Origin: Desarmillaria ectypa
Taxonomy: Eukaryota > Basidiomycota > Agaricomycetes > Agaricales > Physalacriaceae
Length of the DNA stretch: 64,000 bases
NCBI GenBank assembly: GCA_030407005.1
Contig: JAUDYN010000003.1
Coordinates: forward strand, 2,418,001 to 2,482,000
Reading direction: 5' to 3'
Under the pieces are notes generated by a model, which was not told the DNA's origin, did no database searches, and worked only from the letters and a program-made list of their open reading frames with translations. The first letter of the stretch is position 1, and each line of letters opens with the position of its first letter. Below are positions 56,998 through 64,000 of the stretch, one piece after another. Position numbers and translations under genes: made by a program.

Positions 56998-59270
56998 CTA
57001 CACGCTTGGAACGAGCCTGTCAAGGTAAATTAGATCATTGCTTACGCCGTTAGTCATGAAGATACTCACCAGCCATACTTCACCATCTCATCAGCATTTA
57101 TAATTGTAGCTGCGATGAACTCTCTAGCCTCTAACCAAACCCACACTTTCAAAAATGCTCCCAGATCACCGTGCGGGAGATCCCTCGTCGTAGCCTCTCT
57201 TGAAGCCATCTGACCACCCAACTTCCTGAGAATTGGAAGAGCGCTCTTGAACAAATCTAACCCAGGATCCAGCTGCCGCCCGATACCCTCTAGCAATAAT
57301 ATCGATATAACCGTATTAATAAAATCACCCTCCATTTTTACGTGGTGCTCCCGAACGCTTTTCAGTACGTCTGTCAGAACGTCAGATATCTTGATCTGGC
57401 CGAGGGAGAACGTCTTGCGCTTGACGGTGAGCATGAGATGCTGCATTTTGAGCGCGAACGTCTCTGTATCTATGGCTAACTCTGGTGCACGACACCGTTC
57501 CACCATCAACTGTCCTGTTCGGTATCCGTCGAATTCCGCCATCGCACGGAACAAGTCAAGGAAATTGGTGCGGTTGGTGGCGGAAAGCGTCGTTACAAGA
57601 CCAGCATCGATGAAAATTATCTCAGGCATATAGCCGTCGTTATAAAGAGTGGAGAGCTCCAGCAGCCACTCTGACCGATTGTCGACGAGGCTCCGCAGGC
57701 GCGATACCACTTCTATCGAATCGGAATAGTCCGGAGGAGAGGTGGGAGAAGCTTCGGGATTTGATTTGGTGAAGAGGGATGTCCATATGGAATTGAAGGC
57801 ATTTTTGAGGAGATGGCGCGCTGTCGCTGGCTTTGAGAACTTGACCATAATGTTTCCCGGATGGAGGTCGGAGTGCACAAAGTTGTCCAGAAGAAGCATG
57901 TTCTGGATCTCCGGTTAGCCTTGACTCAATTTCCAATGATAGCAAGCTCACCAAGAATGCATCTAGCCCAACAGTTGCTACCTGCTCATCGTAAGGCCCA
58001 CCGCCATTTGCTAAGAACCATTCCATCGGTAGAGCATCCTGGAACTCCTCAATCAATAGATCCTTCGTGGACCATACTTTCAGAGGCCGAGGAAAGGTGA
58101 CTGGGACTTTCCGGGGTGAAAAATTACTTTCAAACGTCAAGAGATTCTCTGCCTCGTGACGAAGATCCAACTGTTGAAACATCATATCGCCAAAGACCTT
58201 GACTTCCTCCGGTAAAGATATCCATTGCATGCCGGGAAAAAGCGTGAGGACTTTTGCGAAGAAGGTCATGATGGAGAGGTCCCGTGCCATAGTCTTTGTC
58301 ACACGAGGATGGAGAACCTTAATTGCCACAGCAGCCGTAGGAACAGAAGGAGGAGGGTCTTGCAAAAGGGCGGGAGCGACGATTGCACCTGGATGCGATT
58401 TTCTGGGACGGCGAGGTCCAAGGTACGATGGAGGGAGGAGATCTTTCTTGAGAGTCGCTCGATAGACCTGAGCAATGGCGCCTGTTCCAATGGGGGTCTC
58501 GTCAAATTCTTCGAATACCTCATTGAAGGGTCTGCGGAAAGCGTCAGCAATAACCTTCATGGTGTGTTCCAATGGATGGGGAGTGCCGCTGGAATGAAGT
58601 TGGCCGAATCTCTTGCACAGCTCGGAAGGAAAGAGATCAGCACGAGACCCAGCCCATTGCGCAAGCTGGTAGGATGTAAGCTTTGGCTTCTAAATTCAAT
58701 GGACTGTCTGTCACTCACTTTAGTGAATGTTGGTCCAGCTGCCTCCATCTTTGTGACAAGAAAGTCATACCACCACACGGCGCCCCATCTATCGCCATTC
58801 AGTCGTTTCTCCGGTGGGCCGACAAGAAGCATGGGTGCAGATAAAAGCACTGGCATGAAGAGTACCAGGAGATGTACGAAGCGTCGTGCTGTCAGTAGCG
58901 GCTCCCATATCTTATTGCGGATGAACGACATGAAGCGAGAGCTTATGGACATATCCATCTCCGAAGGCGAAAAGATGGTCGGTGAGATCGTCTTCCTCTG
59001 CGGAGGACATGGTATTAGGGTCGGAGAGGAAAAGAGACCTGGAAGTAAAGATTTCGGTCTTGGAGTCATATAAAGGGTGAGCCCGCCCGCCAACGGTATT
59101 ATCCATAATGCTCGACGCCCGAGAGAAAAACGAGGAACGGGAGTGCGAGAGAAAAAAGAAGGGAATTTTGACTGTCGTGACCAATTGGAAGCATGCCTTG
59201 GCGTAAAGTTGTGCAGATGAACCGGGCCTTTTGTAAAGAGTAAGGAGAATCGTGCTCGACAGAAGAGCAT
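56998..59270 (-). CDS. ABC1/ADCK2-type atypical kinase, YPL109C (CQD1)-like, mitochondrial
   Basis: Member of the UbiB/ABC1 kinase-like family linked to coenzyme Q homeostasis in mitochondria. ATG 59270 starts MLFCRARFSLLFTKGPVHLH, an Arg-rich presequence, followed by a membrane segment (RRALWIIPLAGGLTLYM) and another (VHLLVLFMPVLLSAPMLLVG). The kinase-like part has AGPTFTKLAQWAGSRADLFP (the KxGQ motif, here K-L-A-Q), IGTGAIAQVYRATLK, AVAIKVLHPRV, IEEFQDALPMEWFL, NFVHSDLHPGNIMVKF (catalytic loop) and IIFIDAGLVTTLSATNR (the DFG-like aspartate). Introns after 58725, before 57900 and near 57060; the last exon only adds LVPSV and the stop at 56998. Known as a MAT-A neighbour (ypl109) next to glycogenin in agarics. 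Confidence 0.87.
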
Positions 59271-59895
59271 ATTCGGCCTATATGCTGCTAGCTATCGCCA
59301 ATGAGGATATGTCGAAATAATAGACATCCGTACCGATGGTGGCGGCGGAGGAGGTCGTGGTGGTGCGGTACCGGGTTTAGACCTGACGTCAGATTTCACG
59401 CCACCTCCCTCCTAGCCGCATATTCCTTCCACGTTCCTTGCAAACATATTCCCAGAGAAAAAGCTACCGTTTACGTTTCAGTATAAGAACAGGTTTTGTG
59501 TACACTTGGTATACCTTACAATATAAAATACTTTCAAAGTTGGCGTTACGGAAGGCATCGATTCAGATTAGTCTACCACCTGATCTTTCGTCTGATGGAA
59601 AGTTGACGTTCGTTCATAAAGGGGACAGGGAAGCGCGCATTATTCACCCAGTGAAGGAGAAGGCTCCCTTCTGGTTCATCCCATTCTATCCCCACCGCAC
59701 TGTATCGTAGGCTCTTGGAGTTTTCTTTGGTCCTTTCTCCCAGGACTTAGGTCAACGTGAGGGAAACCGCTCGACAAAACAAGGAAACGAGGTATGTCTG
59801 GCGGGACTAATCCTTATCAGGGCTGAATTTACACTTGTTAGCGGATTGCAATTTTGCTCTTGACTTCTATCCCCCTCCCATCCTTTGGACTGTCC
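59271..59895. promoter_or_regulatory. Divergent intergenic region, ABC1 kinase / glycogenin
   Basis: About 625 bp between the two start codons, including a short purine- and G-rich run (GGTGGCGGCGGAGGAGG at 59338-59354). Small frames here lack features. Holds both promoters; no specific site assigned. Confidence 0.4.
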
Positions 59896-62800
59896 ATGGC
59901 AGCTCCATATGCATTCGTCACTCTCTTGACGTCCGATTTTTACCTTCCTGGTGCCCTTGCCCTCGCCGCCGCCCTCAAGGATGTCCATCCCACCCCTGCC
60001 ATTCCGCCAGAGCTGGAATTCCAGACAGTCTGCCTAGTAACGCCAGAGACAGTTGATGTCTCTGCTATCAAACTGTTACGCAAGGCATACAATGTTGTAA
60101 TTGGTGTCGAGGTGATCGCTCAAGAGGACGGTAAAGGTCTCAAATTGTTGGGTGAGTCTGCTTTCCCTATCTATGATAATCCCCAGACGCGTCGTCTTTG
60201 CGTCGACGTCACACGTTGCCCCCGCTGCGCCGACATTTCACATAAGCCATCCGGATCTTGTGCCCCAGGACGCGTCGGAGCGCTCAAAATCCGTACAGCG
60301 TTCTGCATGCTCCATCACTTTTGCCTGAATCTCTATTCTCTTTGTAACAGTATTTTATATGCGTCTCGTTTGCTCATGGGTCCATTCTCGTTACAGGTCG
60401 CCCTGACTTGAACACGGTCCTCACGAAGCTTCACATCTTCCGCCTTACACAGTACTCGAAAATTATCTTTATGGACGCAGATGTCTTGCCCATCCGTCCG
60501 CTTTCGCATTTATTTTCGCTTCCACACGAGTTTTCTGCAGTACCCGATGTCGGATGGCCCGATATATTCAATTCAGGTGTCATGGTGTTGTCTCCTGGAG
60601 AAGACAAGTTTAGTGAATTAAACACTTTGTTCAAATCGAAGGGGTCGTGGGACGGCGGGGATCAAGGTCTGCTGAACGAATGGAGAGGAGGGGACTGGAA
60701 TCGGCTCAGCTTCACATACAATACTACTCCAACGGCCGCATATACGTAAGTATTTCGCTTTACATCCACGGTTCCTCGTTATTGAAATTTTGCAGGTATG
60801 CTCCAGCTTATGAACGCTTTGGGTCCCAAATCAAAGCCATCCACTTCATCGGTCCGAACAAACCTTGGAATTTAATTCCCCATCGGCCACCATTCTCAGG
60901 CAAACAAGATTCTTCCGCGGTTACGGAACTTTCCCAAGCTTATGACTATACGTCTCTCTTGGATCGTTGGTTCCATGTTTATGACACATACTATCGGTCA
61001 CAGAGCATTATCCCTGAGGAAGAGTTTGAAATCAGGCGATATGCTTCCGTATGGGACGAGCAGTCTGGTACAGAAGCTGAGGCTACATCCGCTGTCAGCT
61101 CAATAGTGCCGACCGGTGCATTGGGGTTGGAGGATTTGAAGCGGCTTGCTTTGGAAGGTATGGGTACAGTCTCATCCGACAATCGGTCCGGAGAAGGCGA
61201 TTACACAAGCATGCCATTGGAGGGTCGCGTTGACTTGATGCGTCCTCAACCAGAGCCTCAAGGCAAGGCACAACCCCAGGCTATAATCATTACTCGTGGA
61301 CCGCAAGCAGAAGCTGGACCTTCAACGTCTGTGCAGTCCGATGACTTTCCGACGTATCATCCACTCACACCGGTGCCGAGCGACGTTCCACCAAGTTCTC
61401 ATACCCAGCCCATATTCTTGCAACCAATTTCTTCAACCCCGCCGCCACAACCGCATGCTGATAATATGTATCATGAGCCTCCTCGTCCACCGGACCGCCT
61501 GCAAGCTGCCATCACGCATCATGAGCCTTCTCGTCCACCGGACCACCACGAGCAACTAGAGGATCAGGAGCAGTCTTGTCTCGAGGTACCGCGTTATCCC
61601 GGAGAAGCTCCGAAGGAGCAAACTCAACAGCTGGAGCAACGTCCACCCCCTAGGCCTGTTTCTCCGCCTAAAGTAGCTTGGAATCCTGCTATTGAACCTC
61701 CTCCAACTACAGCACCTGCATCTTCTGTTTTCCCATCGGACACGTACTTTCCAAACGTGTGGGATCAGCATCCTAGCAAACTACATGATCAAGCACGTCA
61801 GTATCGCGATCCACATCAACAACCATCTTCACCCACCCCAGACTCTGGTGCATTCTTCCAGCCCCCGCCTACTCCTGAAATACCAGAGTCCCTACGCAAA
61901 CAGGGTTACTACCGCCAAGTTACTGGAGACGATCACCTTGGATCCTCACCCAGTCCTGATCGTTCTAAAATTAAGCCTGTCTTCCCATGGGAGGAGCAGC
62001 CGCGTCACATGCCTGGACGCATGTTTCCTGCTTCAGATGCACCCTCCCCATCGCAGTTCTTGAGTCCGGCATCGGAGCAACCATTGCCTCTTGCAGCGCC
62101 ATTTTCTCCTCCCTTTCCATCTCGATCGCAGACCCTTTCACCTCTACAGGGCTTACCCGCCTCGCTGACATATGCCAATGCATGGGACACCGTACCGAGC
62201 ATACAAAAGTATGCGTCAAGATTAGTACGATCACCTGTGTTGCCCTTAGCACCCGCCTTTGAAAGTGAAGACTGGCGTCGACGTGGAGGGCGTAGTTGGG
62301 ATGATCGTACTGAAGCTAGCAGCCGAGATGGGGACGATGAGGATAACGCAGACGACGATGACGAGGCACCAGCTCAAGGTCTTTGGGCGGACGACAGCGA
62401 TAACGAAACCTATACCTCCAAAGCTCGATCGCGGGGATCTTCCATCTCCTCAAGCTACGTCGGTAAAGCTAAAAAGAAAGAATACCGAGCACGCGGCGTT
62501 CAAACAATATCCCCTGAAGTGCGGAGTCAAGGCGTTCAAGTTAATACGATTTCGCAGTCTCCCCCCCTTTCGACTGCTAAACTTGGTAGCGCCCGAAAGC
62601 AGTGGGCGCCGTTGAGTGTGGCTACTCCGTCGGCACCTGTTGTTGTGAGCCAGGTCAGCGGGGGTCCTGAACTGTCGATGACGACGACATACCCGTCTCC
62701 AGTCGGAGACATGCGCTCGCCACGAGAGCACGCATTTCCTGATGCACTAGGCACCACTCGTGTGGGCAAGATCACTGCCACTGTCACTCCACCTCTGAGG

Positions 62801-63037
62801 CAGGCTGAGACAGGAAGCCCTAGCATTGCACGCCACCCCTCACATGATGGGTCGTCTCTAGCATCTCCGCCATCTTCGGTGGGCCCTTTATCCCCTCCGG
62901 ACAGTCAGCCATTTTCTGTGACCTCCCCCCGCAAACCTGGCCGCGTGTTCGATCCCGCTCGCGGCGTAGAGGTGTTCAAGCGCGGCTCTGAAGAAGTATT
63001 GGCGCGTTTCCTGAAGATGAGCTCCTGGGAGGAGTAG
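59896..63037 (+). CDS. glgen: Glycogenin-like glucosyltransferase (GT8) with long disordered tail
   Basis: Self-glucosylating primer of glycogen synthesis. ATG 59896 reads MAAPYAFVTLLTSDFYLPGA, then LALAAALKDVHPTP; after a long intron (60152-60396, 245 bp) RPDLNTVLTKLHIFRLTQYS and the metal-binding DxD in IIFMDADVLPIRPLSHLF, VPDVGWPDIFNSGVMVLSPG and DGGDQGLLNEW. After a second intron (about 60747-60796) AIHFIGPNKPWNLIPHRPPF closes the GT8 domain at residue about 270. The remaining two thirds is Pro/Ser-rich and disordered, with two NxWDxxPx motifs (NVWDQHPSKL at about 61757, NAWDTVPSIQKY at about 62180) resembling glycogen-synthase-binding motifs, and a conserved end (RVFDPARGVEVFKRGSEEVL). 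Stop 63037. A known MAT-A neighbour. Confidence 0.9.
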
Positions 63038-63487
63038 ACTGTATTAATAGTCTAAAAGGATATGAATTCATTTTCTCAATTCTCTCTTAAGATTGCTTTC
63101 GATGATCATAGTTTCCCGTTCGATACCGTTTTCATTACTAAAAGCTTCATACGAACATCTCCAATTTCTCTTTCTCCGGTTCCTACGTACACACTTACCA
63201 GGACTCATTATACCTCACACATCGATACGTTCTCAGTTGTAGCATGTACATACAATGATACATTTCATTCTGTCGTCATAAGTATCTATTTTTGACCATG
63301 ACGTCACGCTCAGTCGTGGATGGACCACTTGATAAATCAACCGTGGATAATTTGTTTTTCTCCACGCTAGATGTCTTCATCAAATGGAATATCCAACGTT
63401 AAACGTTAAAGCTTAAAGAGCCACAAAGTTCCGAGTTCGCAGTTTCCATGATATCTTGAACTCTACCGACACCTCATTCTCAGACTC

Positions 63488-64000
63488 GCTCAGGCGCAAA
63501 CTACCGCCGCAAAGGCCCAAGCAACAGCCCCTACGTCTTCCATCGCGCGCCAAGTAAAGGACGCTGTGGACGCTGTCCAAGAACTCGCACAGAATGCTGC
63601 CGCAACGTCCCAGGTAAGCTTCCAACATGCAGACCATATATCGTGAGTTGTAACAGTTTTATGTAAGGGAAGGGTCCAGCATTTACCCGTCAATCGCCCT
63701 CTGCCCTTAACACTCTTCAATGACAAGCTTAAGAGACTACAAACGCTGCGGTAGCCAAAGGGAAGCAGGACGTCGAGGCAGCCAGGTCGGCCGGAACGGG
63801 ATACCTCGATCAGGCCAAAGAACTCACCATTAATCCGGTTGCTGTAGTTCAGGTTTGTTCGGGATAACCATCTTCCAAAGGCGTTCATTGAATAGCAATT
63901 TGACCAGCAATATCTCTCTAGTTCCAATGCTGCAACTCCTAAAGCATCACGAGGGACTACCGCAAGTGTTGGATCCGATTTCACAGCGCGAAACACTATT
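63488..64000 (+). CDS. 5' part of an Ala-rich helical protein, cut by window edge
   Basis: At least three exons in phase: 63488-63612 (AQTTAAKAQATAPTSSIARQ, VKDAVDAVQELAQNAAATSQ), 63736-63852 (TTNAAVAKGKQDVEAARSAG, TGYLDQAKELTINPVAVVQ) and 63908 to the edge (QYLSSSNAATPKASRGTTAS). The repeated Ala/Gln/Lys pattern predicts amphipathic helices, as in LEA-like or lipid-droplet proteins, but I recognise no family. The first exon with its ATG is not resolved; it may lie in 63298-63480. The product continues beyond 64000. Confidence 0.5.

Overview
The window is nuclear DNA of a mushroom-forming basidiomycete (Agaricomycetes). The evidence is short GT-AG introns of about 45-65 bp in almost every gene, dense genes on both strands, and a gene content and order typical of the neighbourhood of the agaricomycete MAT-A (HD, homeodomain) mating-type locus. 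All exon joins were made by eye from frame, splice signals and protein family, so small exon errors are possible.

Left arm (0.3-24.7 kb) is housekeeping: an FBXO21-type F-box protein, an RSC9/ARID2-like chromatin remodeller subunit, an ARMH3-like protein, glycine decarboxylase P-protein (GCV2), a mitochondrial PPR protein, Sec61 gamma, an intron-rich seven-helix membrane protein, COG1, a TMEM115-like Golgi protein, a FAM32A-like protein and a DDT/WHIM chromatin protein.

The centre (25.7-54.3 kb) is the mating-type region. It is bounded by MIP (mitochondrial intermediate peptidase) on the left and the beta-flanking gene on the right. Two divergent HD2/HD1 pairs are present: pair A (43.0-45.9 kb) and pair B (49.1-52.7 kb). 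Each pair shares an intergenic promoter of about 175 bp with common sequence motifs. Two nearly identical secreted SGNH/CE16-type esterase genes sit between the pairs, and a third, more diverged copy lies at 35.4-36.4 kb. Between the two central esterases is a 160-bp scar made of the tail of an HD2 gene joined to the intron and second exon of an HD1 gene, which looks like the remains of a third HD pair. The repeat unit therefore appears to be [HD2-HD1-esterase]. Between MIP and pair A lie a broken short-chain dehydrogenase, an unrecognised spliced gene, deoxyribose-phosphate aldolase, a trans-3-hydroxyproline dehydratase with an apparent frameshift, the outer esterase, a Pal1-like protein and gene-poor stretches.

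Right arm (54.4-64 kb): an F-box/LRR protein, a YPL109C/CQD1-type ABC1 kinase-like protein, glycogenin and the start of an unidentified Ala-rich gene. ABC1 kinase, glycogenin, GCV2, Sec61 gamma, MIP and beta-fg are all recurrent MAT-A neighbours, which supports the locus call.

Functionally, HD1 and HD2 proteins from different alleles dimerise after mating to switch on dikaryotic development; the other genes are mostly hitchhiking housekeeping genes. No pheromone, pheromone receptor, transposon with intact coding capacity, tRNA, rRNA or CRISPR array was recognised.
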